A DNA stretch of 64,000 nt. It comes from Andreprevotia lacus DSM 23236. GTDB taxonomy: Bacteria > Pseudomonadota > Gammaproteobacteria > Burkholderiales > Chitinibacteraceae. This document shows, one piece after another, positions 27,473 through 37,433 of this stretch. The stretch's first letter is position 1. Every line of letters begins with the position of its first letter. The notes beneath the pieces were generated by a model, which was not told the DNA's origin, searched no databases, and saw only the letters and a list, made by a program, of their open reading frames with translations. The translations under genes were made by a program, and so were the position numbers. The stretch spans positions 91,731 to 155,730 of the forward strand of contig NZ_FWXD01000011.1 of the NCBI RefSeq assembly GCF_900176275.1. Reading direction: 5' to 3'.

Positions 27473-28429
27473 GTGCAGATTTATCTGGCCCCGATGGAGG
27501 GGCTGCTCGACCATGTGTTGCGCGACATGTTGACCCGGCTGGGCGGGGTGGACCTGTGCGTGACCGAGTTCGTGCGTGTATCGGGCACCTTGTTGCCCAA
27601 CAAGACGTTCTATCGCATTGCGCCCGAGTTGCTGCATGGCAGTCGCACGCCATCCGGCGTGCCGGTGCGCGTGCAATTACTGGGGTCGGACCCGGTGTGC
27701 ATGGCCGAGAACGCGGCCAAGCTGGCGGCGCTGGGGCCGCTGGGCATCGACCTGAACTTTGGTTGCCCGGCCAAGACCGTCAACCGTCATCGTGGTGGTG
27801 CGGTGCTGCTGGACGAGCCGGAAACCGTGCATGCGATTGTGGCGGCTGTACGCAGTGCCGTGCCGGCGCACCTGCCAGTGACGGCCAAGATGCGGCTGGG
27901 TTATACCGACCGCAGTCGCAAGCTGGAATGTGCACAGGCCATCGAGGCCGCCGGTGCGGCCGAGCTGGTGGTGCATGCGCGCACCAAGACCGATGGCTAT
28001 CGCCCGCCGGCCTATTGGGAAGAGCTGCCTGCCATCCGTGAGGCGATCAATATTCCGCTGATCGCCAATGGCGAAATCTGGACGGTGGGCGATTTCCAGC
28101 GCTGTCGTACGGTCTCCGGCTGTGACGACATCATGCTGGGGCGTGGCATGGTGGCCGCACCGGGCCTGGCGCGCGCGGCGAAAGGCGAGGGTGACGCAAG
28201 CTGGAGCGAGGTTGCGCCCTTGCTGCCGTTGTTCTGGGAAAAAGTCGAACCCGAAGTCCTGCCCAAGCACCGTGCCGGCCGCCTCAAGCAGTGGCTGGCC
28301 TATCTGCGCAAGATTTACCCCGAGGCGGACGAGCTGTTCCTGCGCTGCAGGACACTGGTCGATCCCGCCGAGGTCGAGCAAGCGGTATTTCCTGCGCTGG
28401 ACAAGCAGACTGCCGCAAGCCATGCTTGA
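27473..28429 (+). CDS. dusC: tRNA-dihydrouridine(16) synthase
   Basis: 318 residues. FMN enzyme reducing uridine 16 in the tRNA D-loop. APMEGLLDHVLRDMLTRLGG at the start, GIDLNFGCPAKTVNRHRGGA (catalytic Cys) and VVHARTKTDGYRPPAYWEEL are diagnostic of Dus, and the C-terminal extension fits the DusC branch. It begins with GTG at 27473, which gives the standard IYLAPMEG N-terminus. It diverges from the lexA-type gene. Confidence 0.9.
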   Translation: MQIYLAPMEGLLDHVLRDMLTRLGGVDLCVTEFVRVSGTLLPNKTFYRIAPELLHGSRTPSGVPVRVQLLGSDPVCMAENAAKLAALGPLGIDLNFGCPAKTVNRHRGGAVLLDEPETVHAIVAAVRSAVPAHLPVTAKMRLGYTDRSRKLECAQAIEAAGAAELVVHARTKTDGYRPPAYWEELPAIREAINIPLIANGEIWTVGDFQRCRTVSGCDDIMLGRGMVAAPGLARAAKGEGDASWSEVAPLLPLFWEKVEPEVLPKHRAGRLKQWLAYLRKIYPEADELFLRCRTLVDPAEVEQAVFPALDKQTAASHA

Positions 28430-28456
28430 GCGGACTGCCCCAACCGGAGAACCCCC

Positions 28457-28864
28457 TTGCGTATTTCCTTGCTGATTGTCGGGCTGGCGCTGAGTGCGTC
28501 GGCCTCGTTGTGCGCCGCGCAGGGCGCAACTTTCCTCGCCAACTCGCCGCTGCTCAAACTGCAGAAAGACGAAGTGCCGGCACTGCGTGAGTTGCTCGAC
28601 ACTACGCTCGATCAGGCTGCCGATGGCGAAACGCGCAGCTGGGACAATTTGCAGGGCAGCAATCCGCACAAACTCACCGTGACACTGACGCCGACACGCA
28701 GCTATGAACGTATGGTGCAGCAGCAAAAACTGCCGTGCCGCAGCGTGCGCGTCAACATCAAGGCCAAGGCGCAGCAGGACAGGGTGAATGCCAGCTACTG
28801 CAAGCGCGATGAGCGCTGGGTGTCGTTGTTCGAGCTGCAACACCCGCGCAAGGCGGCGAAGTAA
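28457..28864 (+). CDS. Exported protein of unknown function
   Basis: 135 residues from a TTG start at 28457, which follows GGAGA. A signal peptide (RISLLIVGLALSASASLCAA) is clear. The rest has TRSWDNLQGSNPHKLTVTLT, two cysteines (one in KLPCRSVRVN and one in NASYCKRDERW) and ends with a basic tail. The Cys pair and the W-x-N-x-x-x-G pattern loosely recall 17-kDa surface-antigen-like outer-membrane proteins. It follows dusC by 27 bp. Confidence 0.6.
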   Translation: MRISLLIVGLALSASASLCAAQGATFLANSPLLKLQKDEVPALRELLDTTLDQAADGETRSWDNLQGSNPHKLTVTLTPTRSYERMVQQQKLPCRSVRVNIKAKAQQDRVNASYCKRDERWVSLFELQHPRKAAK

Positions 28865-28884
28865 ACCGCCACAAGGAATGTGAT

Positions 28885-28905
28885 GGCTGGCCGCAAGGGC
28901 CAGCC
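28885..28905. other. GC-rich stem-loop between convergent genes
   Basis: GGCTGGCC and GGCCAGCC form a perfect 8-bp stem with a GCAAG loop between the exported protein gene and the DUF2252 gene. No T-run follows, so it may aid 3'-end stability or serve as a weak terminator. Confidence 0.45.
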
Positions 28906-28907
28906 GC

Positions 28908-30326
28908 TCACACGGTGAAATCCGCCGCGTAATCCTGATCGGTGCGCGCCTCGACCTTGCCGCTGCGGCAGGCCTTGGCAAAGTGCTCGAAATCACGCTC
29001 TACCTGATCGGCATAACGTGCTGCATAGCGGGCAACTGCTTCCGCAAAACTGTCGTTGCTGCCGATATAGCCGCTGATTTCCGGCGCCATGCCGCTGGCC
29101 TTGGCATGGGCGCGCGCCAGTACCCAGCCGCATACCTTGCCGTATTCCTTGAGCAGATGCGCGTCATACAGCTCGATGTCGGCCGATAGCTTCATATCGC
29201 GCAACTGGCGGCCATAGAAATGCCGACCCGACGGGCCGCTGGTCCAGCCCAGAAAAATGTCGCTGGCGGCCTGCATCAGGCGCTGGCCATCCACCACGCG
29301 CCGCCCCTCATGCTGATAGGGGCTTTTTACCTTCACGTAGTCGGCCAGCACCGAGCGGCGTGCTTCCTTGAACTGCAGGAACAGCGGCTTGCCCTGCGCA
29401 TCGACCATCAGCGCGATCAGGCAACGCGTGCCCACGCTGCCGACGCCCACCACCTTGAACGCCATGTCATGCCGCGCGAACTGGCTGAGCAACTGCCGGT
29501 AGTTGGCGCTCAGAGTGCCCACGTAATCCTTGTACAGCTTGCCGATAATGGCATCGCCGCTGCCCAGTCGCAGCCAGTCGTCTTCGGCGCCGAACAGGGT
29601 GCTGCTGCCGTGGATGTGGAACACTGCGGGCGGTGCATCGCGTATCGTCCACTGGCCATGCTTCTCGTTGCCCAGCTTGGGCAACAACTGCTCGTGGGTG
29701 CGTCCGCCAGCCTTGCTCATGCCCGCCTTCACACGCTTGCGCGCCTCGGGGGCGTCGACCACCTTGAGCAGTCGCTCGAAGGTGATGCGCTCGTACCAGA
29801 CCTCCAGCATCCCCAGTTGTGCATACTCGGCCATGCGTTGCTGGTAGCTGGCCACGGCGGTGTAGGCCGCCTCCTGTGCGGCGGCTTCGCCATGGCGCAG
29901 GTGGCGTGATGCCACCACCAGGCTGGCGGCCAGCCGCTTTACATCCCACTCCCACGGGCCGGGGTGGGTTTCGTCGAAATCGTTGAGATCGAAAATCAGG
30001 TTGCGTTCGGGCGTGGCAAAACCGCCGAAATTGGACAGGTGCGCGTCACCGCACAATTGCACGCACAGCCCGGTGCTGGCACTGCTGCCCAGATCGTGCG
30101 CCTGCAGGATGGCGCTGCCGCGAAAGAAGGTGAAGGGCGATGCCAGCATGCGGCCATAGCGCAGCGGCACCAGTCCCTCTACGCGGCCAGCGCTGTTGGC
30201 ACGCAACAGGGCCAGTGGGTCGCGGTGAACATGGCCGATGTCGTCATGTTCGCTGCGTTGCAGCTGCTTGCGGCTGGCACGTCCCAGGGCAATGCGGTCG
30301 GTCAGGGTGTGCGGCTGGCGGGCCAT
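28908..30326 (-). CDS. DUF2252 family protein
   Basis: 472 residues. The protein has the family's kinase-like signature segments: CVQLCGDAHLSNFGGFATPE, then IFDLNDFDETHPGPWEWDVK and RLAASL. DUF2252 proteins resemble the protein-kinase/aminoglycoside-phosphotransferase fold; their substrate is not established. The H-x-S-N-F-G and D-N-D-F-D-E patterns correspond to the catalytic and metal-binding loops of that fold (inference). ATG 30326 has GGAGAC before it; a longer frame to 30359 is rejected for lack of such a signal. Confidence 0.88.
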   Translation of the reverse strand: MARQPHTLTDRIALGRASRKQLQRSEHDDIGHVHRDPLALLRANSAGRVEGLVPLRYGRMLASPFTFFRGSAILQAHDLGSSASTGLCVQLCGDAHLSNFGGFATPERNLIFDLNDFDETHPGPWEWDVKRLAASLVVASRHLRHGEAAAQEAAYTAVASYQQRMAEYAQLGMLEVWYERITFERLLKVVDAPEARKRVKAGMSKAGGRTHEQLLPKLGNEKHGQWTIRDAPPAVFHIHGSSTLFGAEDDWLRLGSGDAIIGKLYKDYVGTLSANYRQLLSQFARHDMAFKVVGVGSVGTRCLIALMVDAQGKPLFLQFKEARRSVLADYVKVKSPYQHEGRRVVDGQRLMQAASDIFLGWTSGPSGRHFYGRQLRDMKLSADIELYDAHLLKEYGKVCGWVLARAHAKASGMAPEISGYIGSNDSFAEAVARYAARYADQVERDFEHFAKACRSGKVEARTDQDYAADFTV

Positions 30327-30418
30327 GTGGGTCTCCGGCTGGCAATGGACTGACCTCATTCTGACCCAAAGCCGCCTGCTTGGGCAGCCAGTATCGGTAC
30401 GTGATTGTTGCGAACATG

Positions 30419-30449
30419 AAAAAGGACGACCCGCAGATCGTCCCTTTTC
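30419..30449 (-). terminator. Terminator after bamC
   Basis: GGACGA and TCGTCC form a stem around CCCGCA-type loop sequence, with TTTTTC on the minus strand past the stem and TTTTC on the other side. It ends the dapA-bamC unit. Confidence 0.8.
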
Positions 30450-30466
30450 TTTCCGGGCGTGCCGGA

Positions 30467-31615
30467 TTACTTCAACTGGCTCAGCAGTGCGCTCAGCAAT
30501 GCTTGTTGTGTGGCGTTGTCGGCCTGCTTGCCATCGCGACCGGATACGGTCAGCCTGGTTTGGTTCACCGCACTGGCCAGTTTGACTTCAAACTCGCTGG
30601 GCTTGGCTGCCTTGCCTGCTGCCTTGCCGTCGCCGTTGTCACCCCAGAACTTGAGCTTGGACCAGAAGCTGCTGTTTTCTTCCTGTGCGATATCGGCATC
30701 GGCGCGGCGCACGTAATACACGCCCTTGCTGCGATCACGGTCCACAACAACGTAGCCGCTCATGTCCAGCGCCAGACCGACACGGCGCCATGCACGGTCG
30801 AAGTCGTCATACACCGCCAGCGCCTGGCTGCTGTCGATCAGCGCGGCGCGGGCCTGCTGTACCACCGGCTTTTTCACGGTAGATTGGGCCTGGCCCTCGC
30901 TCATGCCAAAGCGTTGCAGCAGCAGGGCCATCATTTCGGCTTCCAGCTCAGGATCGGACGGACGCGGGGTCCATACGGTCTGGGTTTCAGCGTTCTTGCC
31001 GGTGGCCTTGGTTTCGGTCGTGCCATCGGCAAACACCTCTACCATGCCTCGGTGAGTCAGGTAAATTTCGGTCGTGTCTGGCGTTGTGCCACGCTCGACG
31101 CGGGTGCGGTATTTATCCAGCTCGCCGGTGGAGATGAAGCGGTCCGCCACCTTGCGCAGCATCTTGGTGACCCAGTCACTCGGCAGGCTGGCGCGATTTT
31201 CCAGCCAGTCGGTTTCCATGATGCCGATGGACGGATTGTCGACCTTCAGCAGGAAACCGTTGTCCAGCCAGAATTCGCGCAGTTGTGGCCACACCTTTTC
31301 TGGTGAGCCTTTGACTTCAAGCCAGCGTTGATTGCCTTCCTGTACCAAGCGTGCGTTGCCGTCGATCGGCAGTACGCTGGTCGAGGCGGTGCTGCTGGCA
31401 GGTGCCTGATAGGTCGACAGCGACTTGGCCGGGACCGTGTAATTGGCATTGCTGGATGGCGCTGTCAGATCCGGCGGCACCTCCAGCGAATTTGTCGTCG
31501 TGTTGTCGCTGCCGGAGCGGTAGTCAACCTTGCGTTGCAGCATCAGTTGATCGGTACTGCAGGCAGCCAGGCCCAGCACGAGGGCCAGGGTGGTCAAACG
31601 GGTCATGGTTTTCAT
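30467..31615 (-). CDS. bamC: Outer membrane assembly lipoprotein BamC
   Basis: 382 residues. The lipobox LAAC at residues 16-19 predicts a lipid-anchored protein of the Bam complex, which inserts beta-barrels into the outer membrane. A flexible N-terminal segment (LEVPPDLTAPSSNANYTVPA) is followed by two helix-grip domains, as in E. coli BamC. Lies 51 bp downstream of dapA on the same strand, a conserved pairing. Confidence 0.92.
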   Translation of the reverse strand: MKTMTRLTTLALVLGLAACSTDQLMLQRKVDYRSGSDNTTTNSLEVPPDLTAPSSNANYTVPAKSLSTYQAPASSTASTSVLPIDGNARLVQEGNQRWLEVKGSPEKVWPQLREFWLDNGFLLKVDNPSIGIMETDWLENRASLPSDWVTKMLRKVADRFISTGELDKYRTRVERGTTPDTTEIYLTHRGMVEVFADGTTETKATGKNAETQTVWTPRPSDPELEAEMMALLLQRFGMSEGQAQSTVKKPVVQQARAALIDSSQALAVYDDFDRAWRRVGLALDMSGYVVVDRDRSKGVYYVRRADADIAQEENSSFWSKLKFWGDNGDGKAAGKAAKPSEFEVKLASAVNQTRLTVSGRDGKQADNATQQALLSALLSQLK

Positions 31616-31666
31616 CGGTGTCGAATCGCTTGCTATTGAGCAGGAGTGAAGACAGGCACGCGCTGT

Positions 31667-32542
31667 TTAGAGCAGACCGGCCGTAGCGAGTGCTTCACGC
31701 ACGACGCCCTGGTTGGCATTGGCCAGTCGGGTGAGCGGCAGGCGGATGCCCGGGCCAATGCGGCCCAGTGCTTCCAGTGCCCACTTGACCGGGATGGGGT
31801 TGGCTTCGACGAACAGGTGCTTGTGCAGCCCCTGCAGCTTGTCGTTGATGGCGCGTGCCTCGGCAATGCGGCCAGTGCTGGCAGCGACGCACAGATCGTG
31901 CATTTCGCGCGGCGCCACGTTGGCGGTGACCGAAATCACGCCGTTGCCACCTTGCAGCACGAAGGCCAGTGTCGAGGCATCGTCACCGGACAGCAGGGTG
32001 AAGCCCTGCGGCGCGCGCTTGACCAGATCGGCAGCGCGTTCCATGTTGCCGGTGGCGTCCTTGATGCCGACGATGCCCGGCAGCTCGGCCAGACGCAGTG
32101 CAGTGTCGTTGGACAGATCGGTAATGGTGCGGCCTGGCACGTTGTACAGCAGCGTGGGCAGATCGACGGCTTCGGCGATGGCCTTGAAGTGCAGGTACAG
32201 GCCTTCCTGCGTCGGCTTGTTGTAGTACGGGACCACCGACAGGCCATAGCTTGCGCCGACATCCTTGGCGCGCTGCGACAGCGCAATGGCTTCTTTGGTG
32301 GAGTTGGCGCCGGTGCCGGCGATCACCGGCACGCGGCCGGCTGCTTGCTCGACGATGACGCGGACGATCTCGATGTGTTCTTCCACATCGACCGTCGGCG
32401 ATTCGCCGGTGGTGCCGACGGCGACAATGCCGTCGGTGCCTTGTTCAATATGCCAATCGACCAACTTGCGCAGGGTCGGGAAATCGAGACTGCCGTCTTC
32501 GAACATGGGGGTGACGATCGCCACCAGACTGCCTGTAAGCAT
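31667..32542 (-). CDS. dapA: 4-hydroxy-tetrahydrodipicolinate synthase
   Basis: 291 residues. Condenses pyruvate with aspartate semialdehyde in lysine and diaminopimelate synthesis. Schiff-base lysine K161 (GIKDATGN) and Y133 (LLYNVPGRT) match E. coli numbering exactly. [10 protein letters not shown], the pyruvate-binding TTGE motif, is at residue 41. ATG 32542 starts the usual [10 protein letters not shown]-terminus; the frame upstream to 32587 is not conserved. Confidence 0.97.
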   Translation of the reverse strand: MLTGSLVAIVTPMFEDGSLDFPTLRKLVDWHIEQGTDGIVAVGTTGESPTVDVEEHIEIVRVIVEQAAGRVPVIAGTGANSTKEAIALSQRAKDVGASYGLSVVPYYNKPTQEGLYLHFKAIAEAVDLPTLLYNVPGRTITDLSNDTALRLAELPGIVGIKDATGNMERAADLVKRAPQGFTLLSGDDASTLAFVLQGGNGVISVTANVAPREMHDLCVAASTGRIAEARAINDKLQGLHKHLFVEANPIPVKWALEALGRIGPGIRLPLTRLANANQGVVREALATAGLL

Positions 32543-32662
32543 CAAACGCCTACCTTCTCTGAAAGTAAACCGCAGGGGAAAGGGCATTCTAACCGATGCC
32601 CCGGGGCTGCGGAACTCAAACCATGCGCAAAATTGCCATACTGCGCCCGTATCGACTGGCTT

Positions 32663-35600
32663 CTATCTGGGGTGGCGCACCGATCCTTCATCCACCTCGC
32701 CGTGCATCGGCTGACTGTCGGCTTCAGCCTGGCGCGGCTTGTGGCCGGTCTTGCGCAAGATCCAGCTGCCCAGATCGTCCAGCCAGGTGAATACCACCGG
32801 CACGATCACCAGAGTGAGCAGGGTGGAGGTGATCACGCCGCCGATGATGGCATGTGCCATCGGTGCGCGCTGTTCGGCACCGTCGCCCAGCGCCAGTGCC
32901 AACGGCATCATGCCGAATACCATGGCTGCCGTGGTCATCAGGATGGGGCGCAGCCGCACGCGGCCGGCCTCGGCAATGGCTTCGGCACGCGCCATGCCCT
33001 CGCGGCGCAGATGGTTGACGAAATCAACCAGCAGGATCGCGTTTTTGGTGACCAGACCCATCAGCATGATCACGCCGATCACCGAGAAGATATTGAGCGT
33101 GCTGCGCCACATCAGCAGCGCCAACAGCACCCCCACCAGCGACAGCGGCAGCGAGGTCATGATGGCCAGCGGTTGCAGGAAGTGGCCGAACTGCGAGGCC
33201 AGGATCATGTAGATGAACACGACGCCCAGCAACAGCGCTGCTACTGCATAGCCGGCCGACTCGGCCATGCTCTTGCTGTCGCCACCGGTGACAAAGCGAT
33301 AGCCGGCAGGCAGCTTGAAGCGTTGCTGCAGTGCGGTGATCTGCTTTTGCACCTCGCCTGTGGTCTGGCCGGCCACGTTGGCGGTGATGTTGACCTCGCG
33401 GAACAGGTCGCGCCGGTTGATCTGCACCGGGCTGGTGGTTTCGCGGATGGTGGCCAGCTCGGACAAGGGCAGGGTGACCGGCAGGCCATTGGCATCGGTC
33501 TTGTTGCCGGTCAGGTAAAGCGAGGCCAGCTGGCCGGCATTGGTGCGCTCGGCTTTGTCCAGGCGCACGTTGACGTCGTAATTCTCGCCGTCCGGCGCTT
33601 GCCAGGTGCTGGCTGCCTTGCCTGCAATCAAGGGGCGCAGGGCGTTGCCGATCTGCGACGGGTTGAAGCCCAGGCTGGCCGCGCGCTCGCGGTCCACCTC
33701 GACATTCAGCGTCGGCTTGGCATCGCGCATGCTCGAATCAATGTCGACCACGCCGTGAATCCTGGCCAGTTCGGCGGTAAAGGCATTGGAGAGCTGGCGC
33801 AGATCGTCCAAGTCCGGGCCCTGCATGGAAATCTGCAGGGGTTTGCCATCCGGGCCGCCGCCGCCCAGCGGGCTGACGCCGCGCAGGTCCACGCCGGCCA
33901 CCCGGCCCAGTCGCTCGCGGAACAGATTGATCAGCTCGTCCTGACCGCGCGTGCGCTGCAGCTTGGGCTTGAGCGTAACGGTCATGGTTGCGCTGTTCTT
34001 GCCTTGGGCTTCGCCGGTGTTGGCGGTGGTATAGATTTCGATCACTTCAGGGAACTCGCGCAGCGCGGTTTCCACCTGTCGTGCCTTGCCCGCGGTGTAG
34101 TTCAGCGACGAACCGACCGGCGTGGTGAAATGGACCGAAACCTTGGACAGGTCGGCCTTGGGGACGAATTCGCTACCGATGAAACGCGCCAGCGCAAACG
34201 CGGCCACCAGACTGGCGATGGCAATCAGCACCACCCAGATGCGGTGGCTCAGGCTCCAGGTAATCAGCCGGCTGTAGCGTTCGCCCAGCCAGTCCATGCC
34301 GTGCTCAATGGCGTCCAGCAGGCGCCCCAGCGGGCGCTTGCCGCCTTGCGCATGCGGGTCGTGCCACAGCGACGACAGCATGGGGTCGAGTGTGAACGAC
34401 ACGAACATCGAGATCAGCACCGCTGCACACACGGTAATGCCGAACTGGTGGAAGAAACGGCCGATGATGCCGCCCATGAACCCCACCGGCAGGAACACCG
34501 CCACGATGGTCGATGTGGTGGCCAGTACCGCCAGGCCGATTTCCTTGGTGCCGTCCAGCGCAGCGCGATAGTGGTCCTTGCCCAGCGCGGTGTGGCGCAC
34601 GATGTTTTCGCGCACCACGATGGCATCGTCGATCAACAGGCCGATACACAGCGACAGCGCCATCATGGTCATCACGTTGATGGTGAAGCCTGACAGGTAG
34701 AGCGCGTAGAAGGTGCCGATCAACGCCACCGGCAGGGTCAGGCCGGTGATGACGGTGGAGCGCCATGAGCCGAGGAAAAAGAACACGATCACCACGGTCA
34801 GCAGCGCGCCTTCCAGTAACGATGCCTTCACGTCCTTCAGCGACGAGCGTATGCCCTCCGAGTTGTCATACAGCACCGACAGCTTGATGCCCTCGGCCGC
34901 CAGCTCGCGGTTGACGTCGTCCATGGCCTTGCGCACGCCGTCGGCGGTCTGCACTGTATTGGCCTTGTTGACCTTCTTGATGTCGAGCGAGATCGCGCGC
35001 TTGCCGTTCACCAGTGCCAGCGAGTCTTCCTCTGCCTGGCCGTCCTGTATCGTTGCCACGTCGGACAGGTAGACCGGTGCGCCGTTGCGCCACGCGACGA
35101 TGATGCGATTGAACTCGGCAGCGGTTTTCAGCCTGCCCTTGATCTGGATGACTTTTTCCGAGCTGTGATCCTCAACGGTGCCCACCGGCACCTCGGCATT
35201 CTGCGCCTGTACGGCGGCGTTGATGTCGTTGATGCCGAGCTTGAGCGCGGACAGGCGCTCTGGCTTGACGTTGATGTTGATTTCGCGCGCCGTGCCGCCG
35301 ATCACGGCCACCTGACCCACGCCGGGAATGATTTCGAAGCGTTTCTTGATGAATTGCTGGGTGCGGCTGGTCAGCTCGCGCGGGGTCAGCTTGTCCGAGC
35401 TGATCGCCAGCGAGATGATCGGCATGTCATCCGGGTTGTAGCGGCTGATGGTTGGCGCCTTGATTTCGGTGCGGAAGGTGGGCGAGACCACGCCGACCTT
35501 TTCACGTACGTCCTGCACCACCTTGTCGGGGTCCACATTGAGGTCGAACTCGGCAATCACCACCGACAGCCCCTGATAGGTGTGCGAGAACACCTGGTTC

Positions 35601-35830
35601 AGGCCGCTGATGGTGTTGATGCTTTCCTCCAGCGGCTTGGTGACTTCCGATTCGACGATTTCCGGCGCGGCATCCGGGTATTCGGTGCTGACCACGATGA
35701 CCGGGAACTTGACGTCCGGCAGTTCCTCAACCGGCAGCCGGGTGAGGGAAAACAGGCCCAGCACCATCAGCGCCACCATCATCATGGTGGCGAATACCGG
35801 GTTCTGGATGCTGATACGGGTAAACCACAT
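32663..35830 (-). CDS. RND efflux transporter, HAE1-type inner-membrane pump
   Basis: 1055 residues, the size of AcrB/MdtB. Twelve membrane helices and two large periplasmic loops are expected. The proton-relay acidic pair is in helix 4 (LCIGLLIDDAIVVREN). The C-terminal half has the matching LMGLVTKNAILLVDF segment. It uses the proton gradient to export drugs or other compounds as a homotrimer. The adaptor gene lies 42 bp upstream on the same strand; no outer-membrane channel gene is present, so it probably shares a TolC-like protein. Confidence 0.93.
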   Translation of the reverse strand: MWFTRISIQNPVFATMMMVALMVLGLFSLTRLPVEELPDVKFPVIVVSTEYPDAAPEIVESEVTKPLEESINTISGLNQVFSHTYQGLSVVIAEFDLNVDPDKVVQDVREKVGVVSPTFRTEIKAPTISRYNPDDMPIISLAISSDKLTPRELTSRTQQFIKKRFEIIPGVGQVAVIGGTAREININVKPERLSALKLGINDINAAVQAQNAEVPVGTVEDHSSEKVIQIKGRLKTAAEFNRIIVAWRNGAPVYLSDVATIQDGQAEEDSLALVNGKRAISLDIKKVNKANTVQTADGVRKAMDDVNRELAAEGIKLSVLYDNSEGIRSSLKDVKASLLEGALLTVVIVFFFLGSWRSTVITGLTLPVALIGTFYALYLSGFTINVMTMMALSLCIGLLIDDAIVVRENIVRHTALGKDHYRAALDGTKEIGLAVLATTSTIVAVFLPVGFMGGIIGRFFHQFGITVCAAVLISMFVSFTLDPMLSSLWHDPHAQGGKRPLGRLLDAIEHGMDWLGERYSRLITWSLSHRIWVVLIAIASLVAAFALARFIGSEFVPKADLSKVSVHFTTPVGSSLNYTAGKARQVETALREFPEVIEIYTTANTGEAQGKNSATMTVTLKPKLQRTRGQDELINLFRERLGRVAGVDLRGVSPLGGGGPDGKPLQISMQGPDLDDLRQLSNAFTAELARIHGVVDIDSSMRDAKPTLNVEVDRERAASLGFNPSQIGNALRPLIAGKAASTWQAPDGENYDVNVRLDKAERTNAGQLASLYLTGNKTDANGLPVTLPLSELATIRETTSPVQINRRDLFREVNITANVAGQTTGEVQKQITALQQRFKLPAGYRFVTGGDSKSMAESAGYAVAALLLGVVFIYMILASQFGHFLQPLAIMTSLPLSLVGVLLALLMWRSTLNIFSVIGVIMLMGLVTKNAILLVDFVNHLRREGMARAEAIAEAGRVRLRPILMTTAAMVFGMMPLALALGDGAEQRAPMAHAIIGGVITSTLLTLVIVPVVFTWLDDLGSWILRKTGHKPRQAEADSQPMHGEVDEGSVRHPR

Positions 35831-35872
35831 TGCGTGACACTCCTTGCGGCGGGGCGGGAGGGGTCGGAGGGG

Positions 35873-36985
35873 TCAGGGCTGGCTGGCTTGCAGTTTGACC
35901 GGCATGCCGGCGGTCAGCCGCACGCCGCTGACCAGCACCACGGCGCCGGCCTCCAGCCCGGACTGGATTTCCACCGTGTTGCTGGCTGCGTCGGCCGCCC
36001 CCAGCACCACGTTGCGGCGTACCAGCGTGCCCTTGTCCACCTGCAGTACGAAGCGCTGGCCGTTTTCCTCGCGTACTGCGGCAGCCGGGGCGACCAGTGC
36101 ATCCTTGCGCGTATCGATGGCAAGGCGACCCTGGCCAAACAGGCCCGCACGCAAGCTGCCTTGATCGTTGATGATGCGGATATAGACTTCGACGGTTTTG
36201 TTGACCGCATCCACCGCCGGGTTGATGCGACTTACCTGGCCGCTGAACTCGCCCGAAAAGCCATCCACCTTCAGCGTGGCGGTCTGGCCCACGTGTACTT
36301 CGCCGATCTGGCTGGAGGGAACCGCAGCAACCCACTCCAGTTCGGACAGGTCAACCACGGTGAACAGCTTGCTGTTCAGGCCCACGTGCTGTCCGGGCTC
36401 GACCAGGCGCTCGGAAATCGTGCCGGCAAACGGTGCGGTTACGCGGGTCTTGGCCAATGCCTGCTTGGCCAGCGCCAGTTGTGCCTCGCTCACGTTGACG
36501 TCAGCCACCGAGGTTTGCACCTGGCTGTTGGTGGCATCGAACGCATTGCGCGAGATGAAATTCTGCTTGAGCAAATTGGCGTTGCGCTCGGCCTGCTTGC
36601 GGTTCAGGTCGAGCATCTCGCGGCTCTTTTCCAGCTGGGCCTTGGAAACCAGCAACTGTTTTTCCAGATCGCGCGTATCAAACATGGCCAGCTCCTGTCC
36701 GGCAGCAACCGCCGCGCCGGGGCGCACGGCCACGCTGCCCACCACGCCTTCGACCTGTGCGGTCAAGGTGGTCTGGCGCAGTGCCTGCAGGCTGCCGGTG
36801 AGGGGAATGCTGTGGTTGAGATCGCTGCGCTTGATGGTAACGACATCCTCCCGCGCCAGCTCGGCCGCGGCCGGAGCGCTGGCGGTTGCTGTCGGGGCTG
36901 GCTTGTTGCCGCAACCGCTGAGCGCGGCCGTCAGCGTCAGGGCAAGAAAGGTGTATTGCAAGGCACGATGCGCGGGCAAGGACAT
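35873..36985 (-). CDS. RND efflux periplasmic adaptor (membrane fusion protein)
   Basis: 370 residues. A lipobox (LSGC, residues 22-25) predicts anchoring to the inner membrane. The middle has a lipoyl-like hairpin (VEGVVGSVAVRPGAAVAAGQ) and a coiled-coil helix pair, then beta-barrel and membrane-proximal domains (GTISERLVEPGQHV). It links the RND pump to an outer-membrane channel. First gene of the efflux operon; divergent from nagE. No regulator gene is adjacent. Confidence 0.93.
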   Translation of the reverse strand: MSLPAHRALQYTFLALTLTAALSGCGNKPAPTATASAPAAAELAREDVVTIKRSDLNHSIPLTGSLQALRQTTLTAQVEGVVGSVAVRPGAAVAAGQELAMFDTRDLEKQLLVSKAQLEKSREMLDLNRKQAERNANLLKQNFISRNAFDATNSQVQTSVADVNVSEAQLALAKQALAKTRVTAPFAGTISERLVEPGQHVGLNSKLFTVVDLSELEWVAAVPSSQIGEVHVGQTATLKVDGFSGEFSGQVSRINPAVDAVNKTVEVYIRIINDQGSLRAGLFGQGRLAIDTRKDALVAPAAAVREENGQRFVLQVDKGTLVRRNVVLGAADAASNTVEIQSGLEAGAVVLVSGVRLTAGMPVKLQASQP

Positions 36986-37433
36986 GGCGGGAATCCGGAT
37001 GGGCGGCGAGATTTACATACGGGGCAGATTCTAACGATGTTCGCTGGCTTGAACATGACGGAATCGGCCGAAAACGGCATTTCGTGACAATGTACCGTTT
37101 GCGCTGGATCAAGTTGCACACAATTTTCGCGTGTGGCCAGTCAGCAATGCGCGTAAGCTTCGGCCTAACATTCGTCTATGTATGTTGTTGTCCTGATGCC
37201 AAAGCGCATTTAAGTACTCGATAATGCTTTACACGCGCACGCATGATGGTTACAACTCATCTGCAAGGAATATGCCGGCTGGATGAGGGCCGGGCTGACC
37301 TGTGGGGTGGATTTGCCTGTCTTGCGCCGTTTCGTATTTTGTATCAAGGGCTTGGGTGAGCAGCCCGCGTAACGCGGACGGGTTCAGTGTCGCAGCGATC
37401 ATTTTTTGCGCAATCGTAACAAGGGGGTATACC
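36986..37433. other. 448-bp divergent intergenic region
   Basis: Separates the efflux operon from nagE and must hold both promoters. No RNA gene, transposon or convincing -35/-10 pair stood out. The GlcNAc-type operator found at the chitinase is not convincingly repeated here (best stretch near 37386-37403 matches about 10 of 18 positions). Confidence 0.6.

Noticed and set aside
31646..34693. 1015-residue open frame on the plus strand
   Set aside because: It is antisense to dapA, bamC's upstream gap and the RND pump, with low-complexity His/Gln/Arg-rich translation typical of the reverse of GC-rich coding DNA.
35165..37087. 640-residue open frame on the plus strand
   Set aside because: Antisense to the efflux pump and adaptor genes; His/Gln/Ala-rich with no domain.
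37386..37403. Possible NagR-type operator upstream of nagE
   Set aside because: Only about 10 of 18 positions match; not better than expected by chance over the region.
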